From positions 1 through 64,000 of the forward strand of contig JAITKA010000005.1 of assembly GCA_031278635.1 (NCBI GenBank): 64,000 nt of DNA, given 5' to 3'. A program made the position numbers and the translations under genes. The stretch is from Deltaproteobacteria bacterium. GTDB lineage: Bacteria > Desulfobacterota > Desulfarculia > Adiutricales > Adiutricaceae. Under the pieces are notes generated by a model. The model ran no database searches, had not been told where the DNA came from, and saw only the letters and a list, made by a program, of their open reading frames with translations. Each line of letters begins with the position of its first letter. Positions within the stretch are counted from its first letter, which is position 1. Positions 10,801-17,496 of this stretch are shown in pieces.

Positions 10801-11251
10801 TTTGGAGGCTTCATATGCGGCCTATCTTTCCTGGGGCGGGGTCGTGGAGCCCTTCGCTTCATTTGGCTGGACCGATTTCCACGTGGACGGATTCCGGGAG
10901 ACCGGCGGCTATGCGGCTTTGACCTCCAGCTCGGAGCGTAAGGACAATACCTTCTCGAATGTGGGTTTACGTGTGTCGGCCCCATTGGGGGAGCGTTTCT
11001 CCATGGACGCCAGTCTGGGCTGGAGCCATCAATTCGAGAACTCGGATCAAAAAAAGTACCTGGCTTTTACCGAAGGGGGGAATCGCTTTTCCGTTAACGG
11101 TGTCTCTTTCAGCCGCGATGAACTGGAAGTTGGACTCCGGGGAAACGTCAAGGTCAACGACAACTGGAAACTGGGCTTGCAATACAACGGTGATTTCGGA
11201 AACAACGGGCAAAACCATTCTGGCTCCCTGGTCGTCACCTCCACCTGGTAA
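1838..11251 (+). CDS. Giant autotransporter: N-terminal S8 subtilisin-like domain, beta-strand-repeat passenger, C-terminal autotransporter beta-barrel
   Basis: 3137-aa ORF; THGMNVAGIIGA and GTSQAAPHVSGVAAL S8 motifs; many GTLTLTG.N.Y.GGT.V..G.L passenger repeats; C-terminal barrel ending ...SGSLVVTSTW. Confidence 0.93.
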   Translation: MYQSKTPITENNPEGRRHRPNGSGQAFLAPRWINLLSFPLAAILALSFLSNAFAADTIHTEEYYSNITSEELRELGGPLGYILADDAYTMNLTGYGVTVGIIEGGFLEDKNDHIDFKDKSSANQSGDYYVYLLRSQVDEDDLTHGMNVAGIIGAAKNDVGMHGVAYNSTLYSVGIGSEPVTDGLIDLAFSKIKENKNISILNLSYGPSKSNLIENKPTVADIVFMNGFNDLITSNDVLIVTSAGNDGRLSPDYSSSMLAVINGTTLYRYGATHNNVHDVIIDPLYMRLSNYPQTFIDAGLNFDQGSVLSYGEKWKYNLLSISAFNPRYEPTSISFLAPMTNLGNGMAASTLLAPGMFIYGPDYSENSIQEYSIMGGTSQAAPHVSGVAALVKEAFPYLGGKQIGDVLLSTATKLSSLDQLPRFILLQETTLDEEQEEVEKIVAYTYVSNSFSSVLFNIYEENEIAIYIDEYKSYYGYILDSSFKSDIKKAMDDIRILSDEAYISLFGQGIVNAGAAIRGQTVLDANRLMEGEVYIPANSVATTALYTFDLGSYDSYWGRSIGQVVNTTSSSALYNLPVGFQKLGVGTLTLMGKNKYLGETIIKDGTLRLAKGAEISGRVVVGSQGTLAGLGTVFVGAQGLNTTESNIVTGTLSVGGVDATDYGIMSFYGGLVLESTAKVNFDLGSFSTSITPVAGTHYDSISILSGSLVLDGSLYINVAQSGVYTLFDYSSGSYLGNINQDYTLSDLNMTGWSGTLTNDPILKQILLSVSNETGQVTRVWQGTGENSNWDVNEGKWTDSQAFVNQKGNVLSFKGVGEEIRQKDHFEFDTLIFDATEYVIWSNYYALIANLAETSTSATIIVTGDNAAYINSDLYSYDIPLIKSGDGLLVIGSGRAEHLGQTTVQKGTLVSLGSPGAFSNGIIVEEGATLAGGNVIHGPAVIKGILAPGTQVMHEGSIYAEFYFHNGLTLTSTAVLKLDLGTDSLRGDTYDTINVSRGNFVIAGSLNVNASSAGTYRIFDYDTATYTGDILTDFSSTNYVLDGVNVTGTLYNDPIGHYITLTLAQSSQSAYIWKGTGVNASWGYSDQDVLEGRWEHTTGPSFEELGSVITFIDTGEEITFKDNLYFNTLFFNADKYTIKMDSNKRFIPDSYSKINVCEGCTATLYTNGSYGKNGDNIEITKVGFGTLILEGSHYGQNDNLLYKINNGTLITKGEFDGSIEVSAGATLRNSKFQQTIKSVSGSGTLISDSSTTLKVSTLNFLGTLSGNGTLEINQQANLVDANNLLTGYTYLKSATLTANAKGLSGNIILDDYSSIILNQGYSDTLDVDIAYGKFYKTGPGELVFTGSRGGTGETHIQEGILRLQDGSINGGNVYVGINNSSSNTPGLAGWGTVHYETTVETLLYVGTNAASGGKLLTFDDLTLKAQSNTYFDLNDLGTAGEDYNSARVLGTFKVNGNLHINAKKTGFYTLFSDMYSVNYRIDSLYDTFQSVEAKVLDNIVNYYFNESNNSINIILTDKDLTKRVWTGTGQTYSNVSWSNTEGRWEFYPQWVEHPNMELVFNGLGETIRVYGAKNFEKITFSSDGYYLTGDNLQNFWKNSDGHQSKIDVASNMTAVILNDINLWDNAFIKGGQGTLVVKNINAGRSGFISIQDGVLMVQDGTLRAPFVSSSFGSTLAGSGIIDGYGNFTTGGKVSPGGSDPSDYGRLTFTSGLVVKYLEFDLGNPLTAGVTYDSISVTGGSLNLDSSTLFTLNALSTGTYTLFDYTGATFSGTIDFGEVPASVSLNGSNASVVFEHDELLKIITATFAPQSSSRSWLGEGRQNTPWTSDSGHWTDGQDWTNDPGNILSFVGEGDNIYSDGSKHFESLSFQADSFKINGGSLEINPLTGDVGSVYVASGYKATISSPITGVDKILEKQGTGTLILGYIEGNHSYSGGTVVKSGTLRLDEVNLPYGNFTLSPGATLSGVGTIAGPATIEGILSPGNEEEKSYYLNFGSGLTLTGSATVIFDLESAGNPGYRSDLIKITSGDLILAGNLVVRADSSGSYQLFNYGGANYSGNIDNAFSSIVATLNGSSITGILANNPVDSIITYTIAATDQTAKTWEGDGSGGTWGYGSNGWNDGTSGEGDTSGLVVTFSGTGETITVVASGAENDSMNFDTLTFLSDDFTLTGDKLEIDPSYGSNDVGVISVGQSLTTTIENTIVGVGKTLRKVGGGELVLTGPNEYDGGTVVAAGTLRGDTGSLSGEIVNDGVLVFNQGDAGDFDGVLMGSGTVTKEGSGDLVLTQANSHQGTTVIESGRIVAAADNALGSGSYSVSESAGLALQGTSQTVSGVSGQGSIDLGTGSLEVATASGNDYTYGGGISGLGALIKTGQGTLTLTGENGYAGGTKVSGGVLAGDTASLRGDIVNDAQVVFYQEDDDSYDGLMSGEGALIKNDQGVLTLTQRNTFHGDSQVAAGTLKAGTEGALGSGFYEVSEAATLDLNDFDQTLSGLFGSGQISLGNATLTVNGDESSYFVGSIDGAGSLVKEGEGIFVFFGQNSYEGGTTVSEGALVGNSLSLSGDITNNATLTFSQETEGVFDGTLDGSGVLKKIGSGKLLLDNLADTMGSVLVEAGSLIVGSSESNSSAKLSADSVEVGEGALLGGHGTIEADVFILSGAMFAPGNSYGTSQVDGDLRFEAGGYYDVEVNPQDQSVRDKTVVSGTAYLNGAILRHIDTGGTAEDYLNKQWSILEAGTIDGQFSEAVSTLAFLNPTPEYTATKVTLSFELRPVFSDTVTTQNQKGVASSIESLPAGSELFERVVTTANIDNVEAMMDQLSGEVFSSLHSVINQISSLITQSVVNHVANFSHVAAMSNYAPASGERVTSHSLWVSLGGSYSVLNGTDEAGKVFISGAEFSGGYDLNLANGWLAGLVLHFNDKKLRVDDRSSEVDANSFGTSLYFGRNFDLDRGSFRLLLGGNWTRHNINSERRITLPDVQTLKASFKADSYQVFLEASYAAYLSWGGVVEPFASFGWTDFHVDGFRETGGYAALTSSSERKDNTFSNVGLRVSAPLGERFSMDASLGWSHQFENSDQKKYLAFTEGGNRFSVNGVSFSRDELEVGLRGNVKVNDNWKLGLQYNGDFGNNGQNHSGSLVVTSTW
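2095..3090 (+). other. S8 peptidase domain within the autotransporter
   Basis: GVTVGIIEGGF (Asp-region), DLTHGMNVAG (His), IVTSAGNDG (oxyanion Asn), GGTSQAAPHVSG (Ser). Confidence 0.85.
4169..8300 (+). repeat. Five long-period passenger supermodules beginning with (R/K)xWxGxG...W....G.W
   Basis: RVWQGTGENSNW, YIWKGTGVNASW, RVWTGTGQTYSNVSW, RSWLGEGRQNTPW, KTWEGDGSGGTW at about 4.17, 5.04, 6.40, 7.27 and 8.13 kb. Confidence 0.8.
10390..11251 (+). other. C-terminal autotransporter beta-barrel domain
   Basis: Alternating amphipathic strands from SLWVSLGGSYSVLNG to the C-terminus; typical position and length. Confidence 0.8.
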
Positions 11252-11271
11252 ACCTCCCCGCCGCTCGAACG

Positions 11272-11315
11272 AAAGGGCTTCTTCGCTAAGGCGAAGAAGC
11301 CCTTTGCCGTTTTCA
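11272..11315 (+). terminator. Rho-independent-like terminator after the autotransporter gene
   Basis: AAAGGGCTTCTTCGC-TAAG-GCGAAGAAGCCCTTT followed by GCCGTTTTC. Confidence 0.85.
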
Positions 11316-11956
11316 AATAATCATATGGCGAATAATTATACTAATACAGGAACGATGAGAAGAATACCCATCCATGCATTATCGGGTATGGTTATAAAAC
11401 AAATTTCTTTCGCAACAAGATAAATTTACATAGTAATAGATAGATTATCTGTACTAGTATCCTTGAATTTATATTTCTCAATATGAAGCATGATCAGTAT
11501 AAATTCTTCATAATGCATAAAGTTCCCTTAAAAGCGTCCAGTTCAACATTCACGGTTTTATCTATTGTCCAAATAAATTAAGCCATCTGTCTTCTGAGTG
11601 AGCGGCACTTGCGTTAAGCATGACTTCATATAGGCTCGTCAACATAAGGCTTACAGCCTGCCTCTCATCGCTGTCAGCTTTCCCGAGATATGAGACAAAA
11701 TATGGCGGTATTGAAGTTTGATCCCCTTATCGTTACCAAAATATGGAACACTAAGGTTCTCGTTTTTATCCATGAACTATATAAACAGTATCTTCAGACC
11801 AATTTCATAATCCACCGTAACGGCCATGTTACCTCTGGACGCAACCGCTTCGTGTTGGCGTTTCAAAGTGGCCAGCATATGATACCCGTTAACGACGATG
11901 GAATGGAATGGTAATGGCATCTTCGGAAATAGAGTGATGCCTTTGCTGAGTCCATC

Positions 11957-12008
11957 GAAGGTTAGAGTCGAAGGTTAGAGTCGAAGGTTAAAGTCGAAGG
12001 TTAGAGTC
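11957..12008. repeat. 13-bp tandem repeat (GAAGGTTARAGTC), about 4 copies
   Basis: Repeated cgaaggttagagt units abutting the 3' end of the DUF4405 gene. Confidence 0.85.
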
Positions 12009-12703
12009 TATAATCGACCTCCCGCTTGATTTGTGGCTCGGCGATAAGCCAGCAATTTCAAGGCATAATGAATCGCGCAGACATAAACGCCCATAATCGC
12101 CAAGTTGCCGGTGAATAAGAGAACGACTGGCCTGTCTGGGGGCCAGAAGTCGAAGGAATAACCAAGGAACAGTTTAGCGCCCATGTTCCGGTCGAAAGAA
12201 GCGTACACGCCGTAAATGACTATCAATGCGGCAACAATTCGAATAATGATAGTCCAAATAGGTCGCTTTCGGGCACAAGGCGTAATTTTTTGGGTCGCGG
12301 CCATTATCATTTCCCAGCGCATACCGAGGTGCAGGGATATCAGGATCAGGCCCCAATACGCGGCTAGGGTATGCGTCTGCCTGATAGCCATGCCCCCGTT
12401 GAACCCCATGAAGGCAAAGACTGTCCTGGAGAGCAATACCCCGGTGATTAGCAACGTTGCCATCGCGGTCAAAAGAAGAAGATTGATGGCCACGTTCATC
12501 ATTCGCCTGAAATTGCGCGTAGCCTTGAAAGGGGTCCTATACCAGCGCCGGTTAAAGGCGTTATGGACGACGAGCAGGACGAAAACGCTAACCCCGATCC
12601 ATTCATGGGGCGCATCTCCCGTAACCCGGTAAGCCATCGCGAACGGGAGAAGCGCCGTCATGCATAAGTCGATAGCCAGCCTGACGTTCAGACCCAAAGG
12701 CAT
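12008..12703 (-). CDS. DUF4405-type multi-helix membrane protein (cytochrome b561-like topology)
   Basis: 231 aa, several TM segments, conserved His (VVHNAFNRRWY, HTLAAYWGLILISLHLGMRW). Confidence 0.75.
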   Translation of the reverse strand: MPLGLNVRLAIDLCMTALLPFAMAYRVTGDAPHEWIGVSVFVLLVVHNAFNRRWYRTPFKATRNFRRMMNVAINLLLLTAMATLLITGVLLSRTVFAFMGFNGGMAIRQTHTLAAYWGLILISLHLGMRWEMIMAATQKITPCARKRPIWTIIIRIVAALIVIYGVYASFDRNMGAKLFLGYSFDFWPPDRPVVLLFTGNLAIMGVYVCAIHYALKLLAYRRATNQAGGRL

Positions 12704-12711
12704 TTTGCGAC

Positions 12712-13272
12712 TTACTTTCCTAGACCGATTTTGTTAAGCCAAGCGGTTATGTCGCTATTTAACGACCTCCCGCCGGTGTAATGGACCGAAAGAGCCTCAA
12801 GAATCTTGGAATTCGGACTGAGTTTTGCGATCGCCGCGACGCTTTGCCCAAGGAGCCCTCCCCCGTGACTGCAAAAAGGAACGACGGTTTTACCGGTAAA
12901 ATCGTAACTCTCCAAAAAAGTGGCTACGGGCATTGGGATTGAGGCCCACCAGTTGGGGTACCCGATGAAAATCACGTCGTATTGCCCCATGTTCTCGACC
13001 CGATTTTTGAGCGGTGGCCTGGCTTGGTCGCGCTGGCCCCGCAGCGCCTCATCAAGGACAGTGTTGTAGTTAGTGGAGTATGCCCGCGAGGGTACAATCT
13101 CGAAAATATCCCCACCGGTTTGTTGTTGAATTTGCTGGGCTATTCCACGGGTATTGCCGCTCCACGAGAAATAGGCCACGAGAATTTTCGAGTTTTCAGC
13201 CTGAGCCGCTTTCACTAACCCAGCTATCGAAAAAAATAAAGTTGCGAATAATATCAAGGCCATTTTCATCAT
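12712..13272 (-). CDS. Flavodoxin with N-terminal signal-like sequence
   Basis: ILVAYFSWSGNTRGIAQQI FMN-phosphate loop; GYPNWWASIPMPVATFLESYDFTGKTVVPFCSHGGG; leader MMKMALILFATLFFSIAGLVKAAQA. Confidence 0.88.
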   Translation of the reverse strand: MMKMALILFATLFFSIAGLVKAAQAENSKILVAYFSWSGNTRGIAQQIQQQTGGDIFEIVPSRAYSTNYNTVLDEALRGQRDQARPPLKNRVENMGQYDVIFIGYPNWWASIPMPVATFLESYDFTGKTVVPFCSHGGGLLGQSVAAIAKLSPNSKILEALSVHYTGGRSLNSDITAWLNKIGLGK

Positions 13273-13294
13273 TTTTCCCTTTACAAAAAAAAGT

Positions 13295-14128
13295 TTATTT
13301 GGCGTTTCGGGCCAGCCGAAAGCCGATATTAAAAACGCCGTTTACTGGCGGCATGGGGGAGCGATACGCTGAACGCACGTGCTTGGGGAAGTCGTTCCAA
13401 CCTCCGCCCCGGACGACGCGATACGTACCAGTCTCTGGGCCGGAGGGCGCGGTCTGTGCCCCCACGGCGTAGGCGCCATACCAGTCCCAGCACCATTCCC
13501 CCACGTTACCGTGCATGTCGAACAAACCCAGCGGGTTGGGGCTGTAGCTGTTCACCGGCGCCGTTTTTCCTATGTAGCTTCCGATAACGCGCCCGCTTGA
13601 GTCATTGTCGTAGCCGTAATGGTTGTAGAAATTGGCCTGCCTTTCCGTGATGGTTTTTCCCGTATTGAAAGGCGTCGTCGTTCCCGCCCGGCAGGCGTAC
13701 TCCCATTCCGCCTCAGTCGGCAGGCGGTAGCCGTCGGCGTCGCGGTTCCAGGTGACCGTTTCGCCATCAATCGTATAAACGGGCTTGAATCCCTCATGCT
13801 CGCTCCGGATATTGCAATACCTCACGGCGTCAAACCACGTCACGTTTTCCACCGGAAGGTCTTCCCCTTTGGTGGCGCTGGGGTTGTTTCCCATAAGGGC
13901 CGCGTATTCACGCTGGGTTACCTCGGAGGGGGCGAGATAAAAATCCCCCACCGTCACCGGGCGCTGGGTCTCGTCTTGCCCTCGCTCTGGTTCTTCCCCG
14001 GGGCTTCCCATTGAGAAGGTACCGCCTTTGACCAGGACAAAACCTTTCGGCGTCTGGGCGTAGGCTGTCCCGGCATGGAGATATGCAGCAAACAGTAATA
14101 AAAGTAGCAGTGATTTATAGATCATCAT
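13295..14128 (-). CDS. Secreted SUMF1/FGE-fold protein
   Basis: FVLVKGGTFSMGSPGEEPER, PVENVTWFDAVRYCN, GYRLPTEAEWEYACRAG, GNVGEWCWDWYG, RVVRGGGW; signal peptide. Confidence 0.88.
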   Translation of the reverse strand: MMIYKSLLLLLLFAAYLHAGTAYAQTPKGFVLVKGGTFSMGSPGEEPERGQDETQRPVTVGDFYLAPSEVTQREYAALMGNNPSATKGEDLPVENVTWFDAVRYCNIRSEHEGFKPVYTIDGETVTWNRDADGYRLPTEAEWEYACRAGTTTPFNTGKTITERQANFYNHYGYDNDSSGRVIGSYIGKTAPVNSYSPNPLGLFDMHGNVGEWCWDWYGAYAVGAQTAPSGPETGTYRVVRGGGWNDFPKHVRSAYRSPMPPVNGVFNIGFRLARNAK

Positions 14129-14213
14129 ATAAATTTACCCTCCTTTGGAAATTTTGGTTTCGCTATTTGATGCATATTTTTATTTGGCTTTTTTATTGCT
14201 TTTTCGCATCATA

Positions 14214-14954
14214 TTAGCGTAAATTATCGTAATCCTCGTTTGTTACCGGTTCTATCCACTCGTTTGTCGCACCCTCAGCCGGTACCTCAATCGAGAGATG
14301 CGAGAACCAACGGTCCGCCGCCGCGCCGTGCCAGTGTCTCACCTCGGGCTTAATGTTTACCGCATCCCCTGGTCGCAGCTCGCGAGCTTTATCGTTAAAT
14401 TCCTGATAGTACCCTCTGCCCCCTGTCACAAGAAGAATTTGTCCACCTTTGTGGTGGATATGCCACCAATTGCGGCAAGAAGGGGCAAAGGTGACGTGCG
14501 CTACCCGAACGCCTTCGGTGGTCAGCCTCATCAGATAGCTTTGACCGGTGAAATACTTGGCATAAGCGTCGTTCGGCTCCCCGAGCGGGAAAATCGCGCC
14601 CGTTCCGATTGCGTTGGTCGCTAAGCCGTTATTCTCGGGCCAGATTTCTTTTGCCACGCGGAAAGCCGCCCATGCCTTCGGCCAGCCGGCGTAAAAGGAG
14701 AGATGGGTGAGAATCTCGGCGATTTCTTCTTTCGTGATGCCATTCTCTTTCGCCTTGCTCAGGTGAAACGCCAGGGATGGGTCAAAAATCCCGCCCGTGA
14801 TCAGCGCCGTGACGGTGATCATGCTGCGATCACGGGGAGACAGCTGCTTTTCCCGCGACCATACCTCCCCAAACAACACATCGTCATTCAGTTGAGCGAA
14901 CTGTGGAGCGAAATTACCTAGCGAGTCCCTGCCCGCCGTTACTTTCTTGTTCAT
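14214..14954 (-). CDS. Carboxymuconolactone decarboxylase-family / cupin fusion protein
   Basis: N-terminal CMD motif (LSPRDRSMITVTALI...LTHLSFYAGWPKA); C-terminal cupin (WHIHHKGGQILLVTGGRGYYQEF...RPGDAVNIKPEVRHWHGA). Confidence 0.88.
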   Translation of the reverse strand: MNKKVTAGRDSLGNFAPQFAQLNDDVLFGEVWSREKQLSPRDRSMITVTALITGGIFDPSLAFHLSKAKENGITKEEIAEILTHLSFYAGWPKAWAAFRVAKEIWPENNGLATNAIGTGAIFPLGEPNDAYAKYFTGQSYLMRLTTEGVRVAHVTFAPSCRNWWHIHHKGGQILLVTGGRGYYQEFNDKARELRPGDAVNIKPEVRHWHGAAADRWFSHLSIEVPAEGATNEWIEPVTNEDYDNLR

Positions 14955-15311
14955 TTTCGTATACCTCCGTTGATACGGCCTACATAGTCAACCTTTGGCA
15001 ACATAACCTCGTCAATAAGACTAACCGTGACCAAGCTGGCCGGGTTAACGCCCTGGTTGGCGATTTGAGCTCTTACGGCTTTTTTAGCTCTAAAAACAAA
15101 AAAAACAGGTGCCTCGAATGGAAACACCTGCATTGTGACTTAACAATTTATGTATGTAAAATACTTATTTTTAATCTTGATAAATGCCTTGTAGGCATAT
15201 CAAGGCGAGTACCATCACCGCGACCGTGGGTGCGGCATCGAAATAGTCCAGGGCCATTCAGAAGGTTTGGGACGGTCAAGGTGGAGCGTAATTGTGTCGC
15301 CGAAAATCAAA

Positions 15312-15340
15312 ACCGCCAAGGCTTATCCGTCCTTGGCGGT
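15312..15340. terminator. 10-bp-stem hairpin, terminator-like
   Basis: ACCGCCAAGG cttatccgt CCTTGGCGGT; no strong U-tract. Confidence 0.45.
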
Positions 15341-15387
15341 CCATATGCCGACAAAATTTGGCGTCTGTTAGGTGTTTGCCCGGTGGC

Positions 15388-15442
15388 GTTTAGGAATTTG
15401 GGCAGTTTGGAATTTGGGCCGTTAGGTATTTGGGCCGTTTGG
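15388..15442. repeat. 16-17-bp tandem repeats (GTTWGGWATTTGGGCM)
   Basis: gtttaggaatttgggca / gtttggaatttgggcc / gttaggtatttgggcc / gtttgg. Confidence 0.8.
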
Positions 15443-15685
15443 TAAGCTAGCGATTATCAGAGATTTTTTGGGCATTTTTAGGTATTTACCAAGCCGGGTT
15501 TCTTGTTCCCGTTTCAGATAACTATACAGATACCTATACAGATACATAAAAATTTTGAGTTGTCAAGAGCTTTTTAGAGGCCAAAGTAGACAAAAAAGAC
15601 AAAAGAAAAACCCTAAAAACCGTTGATTTTATAGGGTTTCAATGAATCTATTTCGGTCTAGTTAAATTTACCTAAATTAGGTGTT

Positions 15686-15763
15686 TGGCGTCCCCAACCG
15701 GATTTGAACCGGTGTTGCCGGCGTGAAAGGCCGGTGTCCTGGACCAGACTAGACGATGGGGAC
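15686..15763 (-). tRNA. tRNA-Glu (anticodon TTC)
   Basis: GTCCCCA...TGGGGAC acceptor stem, anticodon loop CTTTCAC, GGTTCAAATCC T-arm, encoded CCA. Confidence 0.95.
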
Positions 15764-15959
15764 AAAATTCATGGTGCCAAAAGGGTCGTAACTTATTTTG
15801 GTTAAACCGATTTGGCTGGTCTACCGATAGAGCTTAACGTCACAATGTAACTATTTTCGGGGAAAGTGTCTAGAACTTTTTTCATTATTTCCCAAAGTAA
15901 TTCATTTGGGTAGCCAGATAGCTTGTTTTTTGGCTAAAATTATGTAAAAAGTTTTTTGG

Positions 15960-16035
15960 TGGTGGGCCGTGCGAGACTTGAACTCGCGGCCCCCTGCTTA
16001 AAAGGCAGGTACTCTACCGACTGAGTTAACGGCCC
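15960..16035 (-). tRNA. tRNA-Lys (anticodon TTT)
   Basis: GGGCCGT...ACGGCCC acceptor stem, CCTGC-CTTTTAA-GCAGG anticodon arm, GAGTTCAAGTCTC T-arm, encoded CCA. Confidence 0.95.
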
Positions 16036-16628
16036 CCACAATTTAAGTTCTAGATAGCCGCCGAAAATAGAGCCTTTACGAAAGCATGGCAGTCCGGTTT
16101 GTCCAAACAAAAGCCTAACCCGTAAGGACATTCGCCTATTTTAGCCAAAACGGCACTTACCGTCAAGATAAAAATTACGGTTCGAAAGGTAACCGAGCGA
16201 GAATTCGTTAGGCCAGCTAAAGGGTCTCACGGACAGGCAGAAATGAGTCAATCATCGCCAAGGCCCGTTCCGGGCCCGGCAACGATATTAGCCCTGATTG
16301 AAGATAGTTAAAGAGGAGCGGTATTTTGCGGGGGCGGGCGTTTGCCCGTGGGCCGCCAAGGATCCGCTTGGGTTTGCCAGCGCTCGCGAGGGGCTGGGGA
16401 TGGCTAGGGATCTGCCCGTGGCGGGTTAGCGGGCGCGAAGGCATGGCAGTTAGGGGGTTTCCCGGAGCGTTCGGTCGTGGCCGGTACGGGGCCGGGTATT
16501 TGCTGGCGAGGCCAAAAATATATGGTGGCCTCCTAAGGGTTCCAATTTAGTTCGTTGAGAGATTTTTTCGGCGAAGTTTTGAGGCCGTTTAGACCTTGAT
16601 TAAGGTCATTGCTGGTTTGATATGACAT

Positions 16629-16703
16629 AGAAATTTGGCTCAGTGATTGGGCTGAGCTATGGGAATTTCTGTTTAGGTATTTTAAAGCAGAAGAAATTCT
16701 GCT
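16629..16703. ncRNA. Pair of consecutive hairpins; candidate small structured RNA
   Basis: AGAAATTtgGCTCAG...CTGAGC...AATTTCT nested stem, then AGCAGAA-GAAA-TTCTGCT; no plausible ORF. Confidence 0.3.
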
Positions 16704-17496
16704 AAAATGGACCAACTTTTTAACTAAGAGGGATTAAACAAAATTTTTAGCTGGGCTTATCTTTTTTCTTATCCCTGTCTGAGCCTCAGCCAAAATCTTT
16801 GTAATAATACCGGATATATTGACTATTTTTAGGTTTGATATTATATTCTATGATACATAAACGAGAGGTAGCCTTCCAGAGATTATCATACCTGCTAAAA
16901 AATTAAAGCTTTACTTGAGAGTAAATATAGGTTAATATATCGCATGGATTGAATATTTTATAGGGCCCGAGAGATTAAATTATCCTAATATACTAGACAA
17001 GCTCATAAACTATATTTTAAGTACATTGGATTTCAAAATTGTATAATTAATTAAAGTTTATTGTACTCTCATGAAGGCGCTATGGGCTTTAGTTTTTAGT
17101 TACTAACCGTGGTAAATCCATCTCAGGCTTGCTTTAAGGATGCCTTCCGGGCTTGTTAGGAGTTACGACTGGCGAGGGAATGAATTTAGCGAAAAAAGCA
17201 ATGATATTTCAGGCTTAAAATGGTACATAGGACTCCAAGGATTGGCCGGTTCAGATTGTCCGGATAGGCCGGATAGGGGAGGGGGAAAGCCCCCGAAGCT
17301 TTGAACGGCTTAAATTTTTTGTCGCGAATGAAACCCCTTTTTTGGTACCGAGCGATGCCCTCCTCTGTGGATTAAGGCTGGCTTTGGTTTGAAAGCTAAA
17401 GATCGAGCCGGGAATTTTCAGGGATAAAAATCTTTGAACTCATGATTGGCCCCCTTTTCATGGTATGATAATATAAGATTGTCAAGGAGTCCTTCA

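Noticed and set aside
11690-11914. 74-aa plus-strand ORF downstream of the autotransporter gene
   Set aside because: No domain or ribosome-binding support; possibly remnant sequence
15940-16131. 63-aa minus-strand ORF over tRNA-Lys
   Set aside because: Overlaps a clear tRNA gene
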